Assembly: GCA_948144175.1 (NCBI GenBank)
Contig: CANXME010002543.1
Coordinates: 62,001-126,000, forward strand
Length of the DNA: 64,000 bases
Direction: 5' to 3'
From: Closterium sp. NIES-65
Taxonomy: Eukaryota > Streptophyta > Zygnematophyceae > Desmidiales > Closteriaceae
Below the pieces are notes generated by a model. The model saw only the letters and a program-made list of their open reading frames with translations. It searched no databases and was not told the origin of the DNA. This document shows positions 42,875-54,791 of the stretch, in pieces. A program made the translations under genes and the position numbers. Position 1 is the stretch's first letter; each line of letters begins with the position of its first letter.

Positions 42875-43701
42875 CGCCATCTTCTGGATAATCCGCCTCT
42901 TGAGCTACGCCCCACAACATGATTCAATGACAAACAACTCCTAGCTGAGTACAGAGATGGTATGTGCAACTCGAAAATACCTTATGCCCCACCAAATATC
43001 ACAATACAGCTACACAATCCGTGCGACGTGGCACACCTACACTTTCACTCTCCCACTTGATTTCTCTGCACCCCTTACCAACCTAGGCCAGGGGTGTTGT
43101 CTACATGAGGTGTGCCACCTCTTTAGGAGGTCGTTGTTGAGTTGCCTCACACTACCACTAGTTGTTGCAGATGTACCTGGAGCTGGAATTTCGAGTCTAA
43201 GAGGTGGAGATGGGCCTGAAGAGAGGGAGGGTTCAACCTGCGCAAGCTTGATCTTTGTTTTCGTTCAATGTGACCCCTCCCTCATCTTGCTCCACCAATT
43301 GCTGCAGCATGATTGCCCGAGGTGTATCTGGAGCTAGATTTTTGCGTGCCAACCCATCAAGATGGATCAAGAGAGAGTGCTGAATAAGAGATTCTTGCCT
43401 GTTCCACAACGTTGTTTCAATTTTCTCTGGGCCTCCTGCTACAGCCCTTTCCCTGATCTCACTTTAACTATTGCTGCATTACTAGGTGCTGCGAGAGTAA
43501 TTGGAGCTGAAGTTCTGCGTGCTGGGCGTGGGGTGGATAATGGACTTGGAATGGGAGGTTTGATATATTTTCTGTTGCCGAACCCTGCCTGATTCTTGCA
43601 CTGCCCTCCCTCGTTCCTTGCGTTACCAAATGCGGCAGTACTGGGTGCTGCGCGGATACCTGAAGCGAGTTCCTAATGCCTAGCATGGATATGGATTTAG
43701 A
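42875..43701. repeat. Degenerate spaced repeats, no gene
   Basis: A loose unit of about 145-180 bp seems to recur. ATTGCTGCA-like words followed by GGAGCTGGAATTT / GGAGCTAGATTTTTGCG / GGAGCTGAAGTTCTGCG occur near 43,165, 43,310 and 43,490, with a weaker one near 43,650. The segment ends with TTAGA (43,697-43,701), the left target duplication of element D. Confidence 0.3.
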
Positions 43702-45860
43702 TGTTGGTGTAAGGGCCTAATAAACTCAAGCTATTAAGACTTTATCAAACTTAAAACCTCTTCTCGGGGTCACCTCCAAGGGTCCTTGGGTGCCTGGTAC
43801 AAGACCAGCCCCTATCCTCGGGTCCGAGTTTGTAGAGAGAGGGATCAAGAGGGACTTAGTCAAAACAGCAAGAGTACCTTGAACGTCGCGCAGCGTATCG
43901 TGCAGACCGTCGATCGGACTAAGCTGAAAATTTCCTATATTGAAGCTCACTCTAAGAGCTTTAAAATAAGCCAAGTTGCCTCGCGAAAAGTTCTGCCATT
44001 ACGAAGTTATGGCTCGGACAGCATTTGCCTAGCGTTGGAGTGCTAGCGTACTAGCGTTGACTCGGGTAGCATTCCGCTGTCGCACTGCGTAGAAAGGAAA
44101 TTCCAGCAAGGGTCTAATAAACTCAAGCTATTAAGACTTTATCACACTTAAAACCTCTCCTCGGGGTCACCTCCAAGGGTCCTTGGGTGCCTGGTACAAG
44201 ACCAGCCCCTATCCTCGGGTCCGAGTTTGTAGAGAGAGGGATCAAGAGGGACTTAGTCAAAACAACAAGAGTACCTTGAACGTCGCGCAGCGTATCGTGC
44301 ACACCGTCGATCGGATTAAGCTGAGAATTTCCTATATCGAAGCTCACTCTAAGAGCTTTAAAATAAGCCAGGTTGCCTCGCGAAAAGTTCTGCCATTACG
44401 AAGTTATGGCTCGGACAGCGTTAGCCTAGCGTTGGAGTGCTAGCGTACTAGCGTTGACTCGGGTAGCATTCCGCCGTCGCACCGCGTAGAAAAGAAATTC
44501 CAGCAAGGAAGGAATTCGCTTGAATCAATTTCACTATATTCAGGTACAAACAGAGAAGGAATAAATAGCTCTAGCTAGCAAGGACCTTGGGAATCAACCT
44601 GGGAACAACCAGGGATGATCCCAAATAATTCCAAGCAACAGAACCAACCTGGCTGGACAAAATAGCAGGTGATAGGTTGGTGAACAACCTCTGGTTCTGT
44701 TTTACCAACCTGGGAAAACAACAACCAGGTTCAGGTCCTAAAAACAGAACCTGTTTTGTCTTTGCCCAACCAGCCAAATGCTGGTTCCGCTGGTTTCCCC
44801 TGGCCCTGTAGCATGCAGATACAGACAAACAACATCCAACCTTCACCTAAATTGTACCCCTATAGTGCCTGCCCTGCTACACTATAGTCAACCAAACAAA
44901 ACAGTACAATTTCGAGTTGGATATAACTGAATCTGCGCAGTCAAGTAAGTTGAACCGCAAAGCTTCCATCTTGGGTTCCTTTGCGAGCTCGTCGTTTCTG
45001 CTTGTACTGTTCATAGCGCGTACAATGTTATGCCGAAGCGCACATTTTGCGAGTATCTGCAAATGCTTCAAGCGAAAATTGCGAAAGCAAACAAACACAC
45101 AAACATACCATTCACACACAAATGCATTCGCACACGCATACTCGTACAAACAGACGGCAGGATGTCGTGCAATGTGAATTTGCACCCAACAGAATCAATT
45201 TCACTATATTCAGGTACAAACAGAGAAGGAATAAATTGCTCTAGCTAGCAAGGACCTTGGGAATCAACCTGGGAACAACCAGGGATGATCCCAAATAATT
45301 CCAAGCAACAGAACCAACCTGGCTGGACAAAATAGCAGGTGGTAGGTTGGTGAACAACCTCTGGTTCTGTTTTTCCAACCTGGGAAAACAACAACCAGGT
45401 TCAGGTCCTTAAAACAGAACCTGTTTTGTCTTTGCCCAACCAGCCAAATGCTGGTTCCGCTGGTTTCTCCTGGCCCTGTAGCATGCAGATACAGACAAAC
45501 AACATCCAACCTTCACCTAAATTGTACCCATATAGTGCCTGCCCTGCTACACTATAGTCAACCAAACAAAACAGTACAATTTCGAGTTGGATAGAACTGA
45601 ATCTGCGCAATGAAGTAAGCCGAACCACAAAGCTTCCATCTTGGGCTCCTTTGCGAGCTCGTCCTTTCTGCTTGTACTGTTCATAGCGCGTACAATGTTA
45701 TGCCGAAGCGCACATTGTGCGAGTACCTGCAAATGCTTCAAGCGAAAATTGCGAAAGCAAACAAACACACGAACATTCCATTCATACCCAAATGCATTCG
45801 GTGTGCATACTCGTACAAACAGACGGCAGGATGTCGTGCAAAGTGAATTTGCACCCAACA
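43702..45860 (-). repeat. 3' LTR of element D, interrupted by a solo LTR (about 44,108-45,191)
   Basis: The first 407 bp and last 669 bp belong to D's own LTR. Between them lies a second LTR that ends CCAACA at 45,191 but lacks its first 11 or so bases. About 13 bp of D's LTR are lost at the same joint. The words CCAGC-AAGG and GTGTA-AGGG overlap there, so one deletion between AAGG repeats explains both losses. GAATC after 45,191 would be the surviving target duplication. Confidence 0.85.
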
Positions 45861-45902
45861 CACTCCCCCTCAGCCTGCCGGCTGCATCCCCATCATCCCA
45901 TA

Positions 45903-48900
45903 CTAGTTCATGCTCATTCCACTCATGCGCACACAACGCCAATGAGGCTCATCCGCAAGCCTCTTGGTGAGGAAGTCTGCTGGCTGCTGGTGAGTCTTGA
46001 TGTAGATCGGATTCACCGTCCCCCTCTTCACCTCCTTACGCAGCCAGTGCCACTTGATACGCATGTGCTTGTTTAGCCCATGAAGCACAGCATTCCTGGC
46101 CATCCCAAGAGCTCCCTTGCTATCACAAAACAGCGGCGTAGCAACCTTTTGCTCCTGGCCAATCTCCTCTAACAGCCTCCTCAGCCAAATCACCTCCTTC
46201 ACCCCATGGAACATCGCCATGTACTCTGATTCCACAGAAGAGAGTGCTGTCTCCGTCTGCTTCTTTGACCTCCAACTAACCGGTCCTCCTCCAACTACGC
46301 AGATGTATCCTCCCACAGATGAGGAATCCTCCTTTTCAGAGGCCCACGTAGCATCGGTAAAGCAAGTGAGAAAAAGCTTGCCTTCTCCAAGCCTCTCCCC
46401 TTTCTCTTTCAGCATCTCAACCCCGTTCTGCTTCACCTGTGCAGATGCGGAGTATTGAACTCCAATGCTTGGGTGAGAGTTCAGATACTTCACCACACGC
46501 TCAGCTGCATCCACCTGCTCCTCTGATGGATTCTGCACTACCCTAGCCAGCTGCCCAAACGAGAAAGAGATGTCGGGCCTCGTGTGAACTGCTGCATACA
46601 AGAGGCTGCCCACCAAGGACTGAAATTGCTGCTGCTCCTCGGCTTCAACCCCTTCATCCTCTGCAGCTTTCACAAGTTTGAATTCTGCTGGCAGGGGAGT
46701 TGCAACCTTGCGCTCATTCTCAATCCCGTACTTCTCCCCAAGCTCCTTGATGAACTTCTCCTGGTGCAGCTTCAACCACCTGTGATCCAGATCCCTCTCC
46801 ACGTGCATCCCGAGGTAGTAATTTACCTCCCCAAGGTTCTTGCACTTGAAGTTCTCCATCAGCTGCTGCTGCACCTTCTGGATCTCCTTCATGCTGCTGC
46901 TAAAGAGAAGAATGTCGTCCACATAGACCAGAAACAGCACCAGCTTCTCCCCCTCCCCCTTGAGAAAGAGGCTCTCATCACAGCTGCTGGTCCTGAATCC
47001 CATCTCCTCTAAAACAGCTGCCAACTTCTGGTACCAGCAGCGTGGCGCCTGCTTCAAGCCGTAGATGGACTTTTTCAGCTTGCACACCCTGCCCGTACCA
47101 TCCTCATACCCAGGTGGCTGCGTCATGAACACCTCCTCCTCTAAAATCCCGTTGAGAAATGCCGTTGATATGTCCATCTGGATAATGAACTTCCCACTAA
47201 CGGCTGCATCTGCCAACAAGACACGAAGGGTAGGGGGTTTGGCAGTGGGAGCAAAGATCTCATTGAAGTCCCGCTTCTCCTTCTGCATAAACCCCTTAGC
47301 CACCAACCTACTCTTGTAGATGGTGACCTGCCCCTTGTCGTCAGTCTTGATCCTTAGCACCCACTTGCATTGTACCGCTTTCTTTCCCTCAGGCAGCACC
47401 ACTAGTTCCCAAGTCCCATTCTCCAGCAGGCTCTGGTACTCAGCATCCCTGGAAGCTAGCCATTTGTCCCTATCTGGTCCAGCTAATGCCTCCTCCATGC
47501 TAGCTGGTTCCTCTGGTGCAGGGGCAAGAAAACAGTACGCAGGTTGATCCTCCTCATCCGGGTCATAGCCATGCGGTAGAATCAGGAATGCCTCCTTGGT
47601 CCCAAGCTGCTGCTCCGCTACATCAGCTCCTGCAGTCAGCTTCTTAGTAGCCATACGGGTACGTCCTGGCCTGGAGACGGGTGTCTCCCATCCCTTCATA
47701 ATAACACCCTTCGGCTTCTTAGTTTTCCCCTGCTGCTGCTCTCCTCCCTCGGATCCAGCAGCTCCACTAGTGCTACCGCTAATCTCCACACCATCACCTC
47801 CACCAGCAGGTGCCTCCTGCACCTTCTCTTTATCACCACCCTCTGCAGCTGCCTCCTCTCCCTCCTCCCACACACTAGGAGTCAGGTCCAGCTGCATGGT
47901 AATCTGCTCCATCTGCTGGGACACCCTGGCCTCCGGCTGTTTCTCCCAGCTCCCATACATCATGCCCTCAACAAACTTCACATCCCTGCTGTCAAACAAC
48001 ACACCCTTGGAAGGTTCCCACAGCAGCCATCCCTTGCTCTCAGCAGCCAGCCCCAAATGCACACACCAGATTGCACTCGCCTCCAGCTTACTGCGTTAGG
48101 TCTTGGGGACGTGGGCGACTGCCATGCAACCGAACACCCTCAGCATGTCCACCGGCGGCTTCCTCCCAAGCCACCCCTCCAACGGCACCCACGATTCATC
48201 CCCAACCTTTGTGAGTACCCTGTTCCTAGCGACGGTAGCGTGCCGAACAGCATGGGGCCACATGGAGTTGCCCAGCCCAGATTCTATGAGCAGCGCCCTA
48301 GCTGTCTCCAGAATTGTCCGGTTCGCCCGTTCTGCTACACCGTTGGACTGTGGGGTGTAAGCCGTGGTCAGCTCCCTCTGGATGCCCTGCTTCTTGAGCC
48401 AGGCCGTCATCTCAGCTCCAAGGAACTCACCACCCCGATCTGTCCTAATCCGCTTCACCACACACTCCGCTTGCTTCTCCACGAACGGCAGCCAATCGTC
48501 CCGAATCGTGGAGGCGGCGTGATCTTTCTGCTTCAGCGGATACGCCCACATTAGCCTGCTCCAGTCATCCACTATGGTTAGGAAGTACCGCTCCCCCTTG
48601 TGCCCTTGCACCGGCAGCGGCCCCACCAAGTCCATGTGGACCAGCTCCAACGGCTTTTTGCTCCTGCCAGCCACACTATGGAAGGGGAAACGGGTGAACT
48701 TTGAAAGGAGGCAAATTTCACAGTTATCATCGGGTGGTTGTCCGTTCAGCTTTAAGCCCTTAACGGCTCCATCCTTCTCCAGCTGCTTCAGCAAAGGCAT
48801 TGCCACATGCCCCAAACGTCGGTGTGCAGTTGCCCAATCTGTCTCCCCAGATCTGGCCGACACTTTCACACCAACCCCTCCAACGGCGTTGCACTCCCCC

Positions 48901-50483
48901 TGGGATGCAGACCCCTCTCCAGCCTGCCCCCCACCGTGCCACGCCAGCACCGGCAGCTGCCACATAGATCTGTACACGTCCTTGCTCTCGTGCAGATCCC
49001 AAAGCACCCGATTGCCCAGCTTCCCCTTATAAGTGCGAGCCCCATCCGTGTTGGTGTTCACCCCAGCCTTGCCAAGCTTACGGAGGGAGCTGAGGTTGGC
49101 CTTCAGGTCGGGGACGAGGAGAACGTCGTGCAGCACCACCGGCTTGCCATCCGCTCCCTTAAATGCAGCTCGTCCCGCACCAGCCACCTTCAACATGTGT
49201 CCAGAGGCAGAGCACACCTCATTAATCGGTGCAGCGCGTACGTCGTCCAGCAGGTCCTTGCGCGGCGTCATTGTCCAAGCGGCGCCTGTGTCCAACACCC
49301 AATAGTCCAGGGGATGCAGCTCTGCTCCAGCCTTAGCAGATGCGTCTCCTTGCTCCCCCTTGTCTCCCATATGGAAGAATTGGCCCGCGGTGCGCTCCTT
49401 CTTCTTCTCCGCACCGCCGTTGCCCTTCGGGTTGTTGTCGGACGAATCAGCGACCATGTTGGCGCCGTTTTTCTGGTTCCTCCGCGCGCCGCCATCCTGG
49501 TGACGATTCTGGGGGGTCCATCTATCGGGTTTCTTATAGCACAAAAACCAGGGGTGCCCTTCCTTCTCACAATACCAGCAACTCCCTTTCATTTTGCCAC
49601 CAGCACCCGACTTGCCCCCACGTCCAGATTTCGCACCGCGACCCCAACCGGTACCTCCTTGTTGGTCGTTGGAGTCGTCCTCTTTCTTTGCACCGCGTCC
49701 AGCACCACCGAAGCCACGTCCTTTGCCACGTCGGCTCCCTTGCATCCCGTAGCCGCTGCTGCCGTCGTCTCCACCCCTCAGTTGATGGCGACGGAAGTCC
49801 TCCTCTAGAATCTTTGTCCGCACCCACTCGAGTGTCCACGAGCTCTGGTTCTGCGGCAGGCTCAATCCGCTCGTGAATTGAAGCCACGATTCCGGCAGCA
49901 GCGAGAGCATCTTCAGGCACTTGGTCTGCTCCGTGTAGGTGATTCCCGCGGTCGCCAACTTCGCGTAGAGGTCGCGCAATTTGTCCAGGACAGGTTGCAC
50001 CGGCTCTCCCTCGCTCAGGCGCAACGCGGACAGCTCCCTCTCCAGCATCAATGTTGCAACAACGGAGGTCGGGGCGTGCAGCTCCTTCAACACCGTCCAC
50101 GCCTTCGGACCGCACTCAACCTCCGGCAGCAGGTGCATGACGTGGTGACGCTGGTTCAGCTCCAAACTCTGCGACATCAAATAGTAGCCAGCCGAGGCGC
50201 GCTCGTCCCAATCTTCCTGAAGGGCGGGGTCACTCGGTCTAGGCTCCTCCCCAATCATTAGTTTCAGCAATCCGATTTGACGGAAATAAAGTTGCATTTT
50301 CCAGGCCCAATCATCATAGCCCTCACCATTGAACTTCTCGACGGTGAAGTTTTTCAGCACCTCCTTGATCAGCGAGCCCTGGCTTGTTCGCGCTCCCCTT
50401 GGCGCAGAAACACCAGAATCTTGGCTGCCGCTACGATCTTGGGCTGAAGATTCACCAGCTACCGCCGAGGTGTTGCCCGCCAT
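45903..50483 (-). pseudogene. Element D gag-pol with a single in-frame TAA
   Basis: Open from the ATG at 50,483 to 48,099 (795 codons: gag, CCHC knuckle, protease DTGAAWTM, integrase through its catalytic residues and the VPKT segment). TAA for Tyr follows at 48,098-48,096, then the same frame runs on to the normal stop at 45,903 (719 codons from the next Met at 48,062: integrase tail, linker, reverse transcriptase with YVDD and the complete LGEVNYYLGM turn, RNase H). Full span is 1,527 codons including both stops, which sets the family's normal length. The stop would cut off reverse transcriptase and RNase H. The same TAA, with the same neighbouring changes, is in element R. Confidence 0.92.
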
Positions 50484-50529
50484 AGCTACCTATATCGAGG
50501 ATCACTATAACGCAGCTCTGATACCAGCT

Positions 50530-51622
50530 TGTTGGTGTAAGGGACTAATAAACTCAAGCTATTTAGACTTTATCAAACTTAAAACCTCTCCTCGGGGTCA
50601 CCTCCAAGGGTCCTTGGGTGCCTGGTACAAGACCAGCCCCTATCCTCGGGTCCGAGTTTGTAGAGAGAGGGATCAAGAGGGACTTAGTCAAAACAGCAAG
50701 AGTACCTTGAACGTCGCGCAGCGTATCGTGCAGACCGTCGATCGGACTAAGCTGAGAATTTCCTATATCGAAGCTCACTCTAAGAGCTTTAAAATAAGCC
50801 AAGTTGCCTCGCGAAAAGTTCTGCCATTACGAAGTTATGGCTCGGACAGCGTTTGCCTAGCGTTGGAGTGCTAGCGTACAAGCGTTGACTCGGGTAGCAT
50901 TCCGCTGTCGCACCGCGTAGAAAAGAAATTCCAGCAAGGGAGGAATTCACTTGAATCAATTTCACTATATTCAGGTAAAAACAGAGAAGGAATAAATAGC
51001 TCTAGCTAGCAAGGACCTTGGGAATCAACCTGGGAACAACCAGGGATGATCCCAAATAATTCCAAGCAACAGAACCAACCTGGCTGGACAAAATAGCAGG
51101 TGGTAGGTTGGTGAACAACCTCTGGTTCTGTTTTTCCAACCTGGGAAAACAACAACCAGGTTCAGGTCCTAAAAACAGAACCTGTTTTGTCTTTGCCCAA
51201 CCAGCCAAATGCTGGTTCCGCTGGTTTCCCCTGGCCCTGTAGCATGCAGATACAGACAAACAACATCCAACCTTCACCTAAATTGTACCCCTATAGTGCC
51301 TGCCCTGCTACACTATAGTCAACCAAACAAAACAGTACAATTTCGAGTTGGATAGAACTGAATCTGCGCAATCAAGTAAGCCGAACCGCAAAGCTTCCAT
51401 CTTGGGTTCCTTTGCGAGCTCGTCCTTTCTGCTTGTACTGTTCATAGCGCGTACAATGTTATGCCGAAGCGCACATTGTGCGAGTACCTGCAAATGCTTC
51501 AAGCGAAAATTGCGAAAGCAAACAAACACACGAACATACCATTCACACGCAAATGCATTCGCACACGCATACTCGTACAAACAGACGGCAGGATGTCGTG
51601 CAATGTGAATTTGCACCCAACA
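50530..51622 (-). repeat. 5' LTR of element D
   Basis: 1,093 bp with TGTTGG and CCAACA ends, then TTAGA. A few substitutions against the split 3' LTR (for example GGGACTAAT for GGGCCTAAT). Confidence 0.92.
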
Positions 51623-51627
51623 TTAGA

Positions 51628-51929
51628 GAGAGTACTCAACGACATTTGCTTCATGTGCTTCTTTGTAGGGAATGACTCTGTGTCGCAAACGCTACTCACC
51701 CTCCTGCGAAATCCCACACCCGTTGCCACCACCCCAAACCTTCTTGGTCCTTACAGGACACATACTCTAAGGCAAGTCCTGGTCCCACAAATACCCATGC
51801 ACTTTCTTACCCATTTTACCGCTCTTCTTGCGCAGGCAGAATCAGAACCAGTAAAGCTCTCAGTGTGAACTCGTTCACTTTCTGGCAAACTTGCCTAAAC
51901 CCTAAACCTAGAAGCTTCACGCGTCCCAT

Positions 51930-51960
<31 letters not shown>
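51628..51960. repeat. Spacer ending in a long C run
   Basis: No clear gene. A nearly pure C tract fills about 51,930-51,968, broken once or twice by T. Its length in the assembly may be unreliable. Confidence 0.5.
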
Positions 51961-51961
<1 letters not shown>

Positions 51962-51980
51962 CCCCCCTGCTCTCCCCCCT

Positions 51981-52160
51981 CCCTACCAAAATGCAGAACA
52001 GTGGGCCCTCGATTGCCATTTTGACAAGACCACCGGGACGCCTTTCAGCAACCCCTTGTTCGCTTATGCGTTCAAGATCTCCTTCAAGAGGCATGGGGTC
52101 GTGTTCACCAAATTCAAGAGCCGCATGGTGGCGTGGGGCCTCTTTTCGATGAGGCTGTAA
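51981..52160 (+). CDS. Unrecognised exon-like frame after the C tract
   Basis: A 59-codon open stretch (PYQNAEQWALDCHFDKTTG, later NPLFAYAFKISFKRHGVVF, KSRMVAWGLFSMRL) ends at a TAA at 52,158-52,160. Its composition looks like real protein rather than noise. It has no start codon, so if real it is an exon or broken end. It might belong to the hAT relic downstream, but I see no BED zinc finger in it. Confidence 0.25.
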   Translation, partial: PYQNAEQWALDCHFDKTTGTPFSNPLFAYAFKISFKRHGVVFTKFKSRMVAWGLFSMRL

Positions 52161-53081
52161 TAATCTCTGTGTACACCCATGCCTCAGCCACCTAACCCAT
52201 TGTTTGTAGTTCTACCAATGTATGGTCCATTATGCGGTTACTTACAAAGTGACAGCTGAATCCCAGCTTTCATTTGGGTCATTCACTCCAACCCCCCCCC
52301 TCTAATCAACCACCCCCCTCTCTGAACCAAACTGCAGATCGAGTGGCCCGTTCTGCAGGATAAGAATCGCAGGTGAATGAGTAGGCAGGCAGATCAACAC
52401 ATTTCTCATTGACGACGGCGACCATGGAGAGGTCGTTCTTGGTCACCGGGCACTTTTAGGGACCGGCATTGCATAGGGAATTTGACATGAGGATAAATAC
52501 TACTTGTTTCTATGTGCTGAAAAATGTTACTCGTAAATTGTTTAAATCAATCTAATTTTATAGTACATAAGATTAAATTTTAAAGAAAGCTGAATTCAAT
52601 GTTTGGACCCAAATCTACACCAAAACGGATTCGGGTCGAATGTTATCCGAAAGAGCTAGCCTGTGGAAACCGAACTTGAGCCGAGCCAAACATTGTCGAG
52701 CGATGAGTCTTGGAGCTCCTATGATATGACTCCAACCATCGTTCCAAAATTTATCTGGATTTTTCTTTGCAAACCTCAACCAAATAAAATTATAACAAAA
52801 ACTGGAATATGGTTTTTGTGATGTCGATCGTGGAGGGTGCGGAATCTCGAGTAAACAATTGAACGCTTCGACACGGAGTACCTATGGCAAACCGTGGTTA
52901 AATTCCGGCCACGGTCAGCCCTAGTAACGTCAACCATCCTGCTGTGAGTATTCATGAGTGCCCCACCACACCCGCACGCAAACAAGCTTACCATTTTCAC
53001 TATTGTTTGAAGCATCGTTTCATCTTATCTTAATCCATGTGCCATGTTGAGCGTGATTGGTAAACAACTGTCCTTCCTCCT
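52161..53081. other. No gene seen; AT-richer spacer
   Basis: Only short frames. From 52,480 to 52,620 it is clearly AT-rich compared with its surroundings. Confidence 0.4.
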
Positions 53082-54604
53082 TTGCTCTTCCCATCCCCAC
53101 CCTATAAACTGAATGAGACGCAGTTCCGTCGCATGATGGCGGCTGCAAACTTGCAATGTGGGGACAAGGGTGTCATTCCCACTCGCTTCACCCTTACACG
53201 AGAGAAAATCAAGGTTGATCTGATTGCTGCGAACGATTGTGGGCTCATGTCGTATACCACTAATATCTGAACGGGGGAAAACAATCGCGGGTATGTGGCT
53301 GTGAGCAGCCATTGTTCCACAAAGGGATTTGAGCTGAGGCAGGTTACCCTTAAGTTTGTTGCTCTGCCACCATGTCACATGGCTGATGTGATTGCCAGGA
53401 TTGGGTCCTGGAGGAGCTCTCCATGGCAGTAACCACAGACAATGCCACCTCAAATGTCAAAGTCATGTAGTACCTGTCCAAGGAGGGCCCGGGGGACCGT
53501 CAGCCACGACTGTTCAAGACGGGCCTCCGCATCAGGTTAGCCTCTTATGCTCTTTCCAAGATTGAAAGCTCTAGGTAGTGGAGGGATGGGGGGATAGAGC
53601 ACCAGAGGGGGGGAGGGGGGGGAGGGGGGGGGGAGAAGAGGGGAGGGGGAGAGAGCACCGGGGGGTTCAGAGCACGGGGAGGAAAGGGTGAAGGGCTAGA
53701 TCTAGGACTGAGATGTGCAGCAAACAACTATCTCACCATTGGCCACCACTACCCTCCTTGTCCATGTCCTCCCTCCCCTTGTACCTTTGTGTTGTCCTTT
53801 GATAAGTGCCTTGTGCACATTTGTAATCTTGCTATCCAGGCAACATTGAAAGAGGCGAGCAAACTCTTGGAGCCTCTGGTGCTTCTCCGCGAGCTCACCT
53901 CTTTCATTTGCTACTCGACCAAGTAGGCTGCTGCTTTTGAGGAGGTGCATCGATCCCATTACCGCGGGGAGCCGATGCTCAATCTGGAGCAGGGTAACGA
54001 GGTTTGCTGGGGATCCACTTATGCAATGATCATCTGAGCAATACGTCTTCGCGAGGCGATTGACTGCAGGGTGCGGTGAATGTTGGTAGCTTAGATTAGA
54101 TGTCATGCTATTTGAAATACTTCGCAGCCCTCTCTCAACCAACACTATTGACATAACTGGGGGCCACCATTCGCGTGGAGAAGGAGTGTGTTGTCCCGCT
54201 TCGCATCACTCTGCTACATTGGTAGACTCTAGAGGAGCTTGCGGCATTTTTCCGTCCCTTCAACACTGTGACACTAGCGACTGAGGGCCACTTTACCCCA
54301 CGGTCAGCTATGTGGTGCCATAGTTCAACAGCCTCATAGACAAGCTAGAGAAGTTGTAGAACAACACCCCTCCTCCCTCACTCCATATTGCTGCGTGCAT
54401 TAAGGCAGCAATGCGAAGCTGCAGGAGTACTACGCGTCCAGCAGCGATGAGCTGAGCGTCGCAACATTCGTAGATCCCGCGTTCAAGCTCGGTTACCTTG
54501 TTTTGCCCAGGGCTGAAGCTGAGGCGAGGCCGAGTGCCCAGATGCCTGATTCAGAGATGCTAGACCTCGTGCATAGCAGGTTGGAGCCACACAAGGGCGG
54601 TTGA
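53082..54604 (+). pseudogene. hAT-superfamily transposase relic
   Basis: In order: FRRMMAAANLQCGDKGVIPTR / FTLTREKIK (53,108-53,215); NRGYVAVSSHCSTKGFELRQ / VTLKFVALPPCHMADVIARI (about 53,284-53,400), the first half of the RNase H-like catalytic fold; AVTTDNATSNVKVM (about 53,430-53,468), holding the second conserved Asp; CLVHICNLAIQATLKEASKL (about 53,805-53,865); CWGSTYAMI (about 54,008-54,035), the RW-ST-ML region of hAT elements; and KLQEYYASSSDELSVATFVD / PAFKLGYL (about 54,415-54,505). Stops and frame changes between the blocks make it dead. A G-rich stretch at 53,536-53,790 interrupts it, perhaps an intron. It ends before the hATC dimerisation region. No terminal inverted repeats were found. 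Confidence 0.75.
53595..53655. repeat. G-run cluster
   Basis: Consecutive runs of 5-10 G separated by A or AGA, able in principle to form G-quadruplex DNA. It lies within the hAT relic. Confidence 0.6.
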
Positions 54605-54664
54605 CACAGAGGGGCAACGGGGTGCACTAGGAGGGGGCAAAGGGTGACAAGAGGGACTTGCCAA

Positions 54665-54762
54665 CCAAACCCTGCTCTGCCCTGCCATTTCCTGCCCTGC
54701 CATTCCCTTCCCTGTCCTGCCCTTCCCTGCCCTACCCTTCCATGCCCTGCCCGCGCTGCATC
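54665..54762. repeat. CCCTGCCCTTC minisatellite
   Basis: About nine imperfect units of 10-11 bp (CCTGCCCTTCC, CCTGCCATTCC) lie just upstream of the LRR frame. Confidence 0.7.
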
Positions 54763-54791
54763 ACCCTTACCTGTCTATCCTTCACTGCTGC

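Larger units (their letters stand above)
43702..51622 (-). mobile_element. Element D: full-length Copia family I with a second LTR in its 3' LTR
   Basis: Minus-strand element flanked by TTAGA at 43,697-43,701 and 51,623-51,627. The 5' LTR is 50,530-51,622. The 3' LTR is split (43,702 to about 44,108 and 45,192-45,860) by another LTR. Primer-binding site complement at 50,515-50,526; polypurine tract complement from 45,861. One stop codon is its only visible coding lesion. Confidence 0.92.

Noticed and set aside
18570..51622. CRISPR-like or satellite array, suggested by many equal 1.09-kb repeats
   Set aside because: The repeats are LTRs: they have TG...CA ends, primer-binding and polypurine sites beside them, and 5-bp target duplications.
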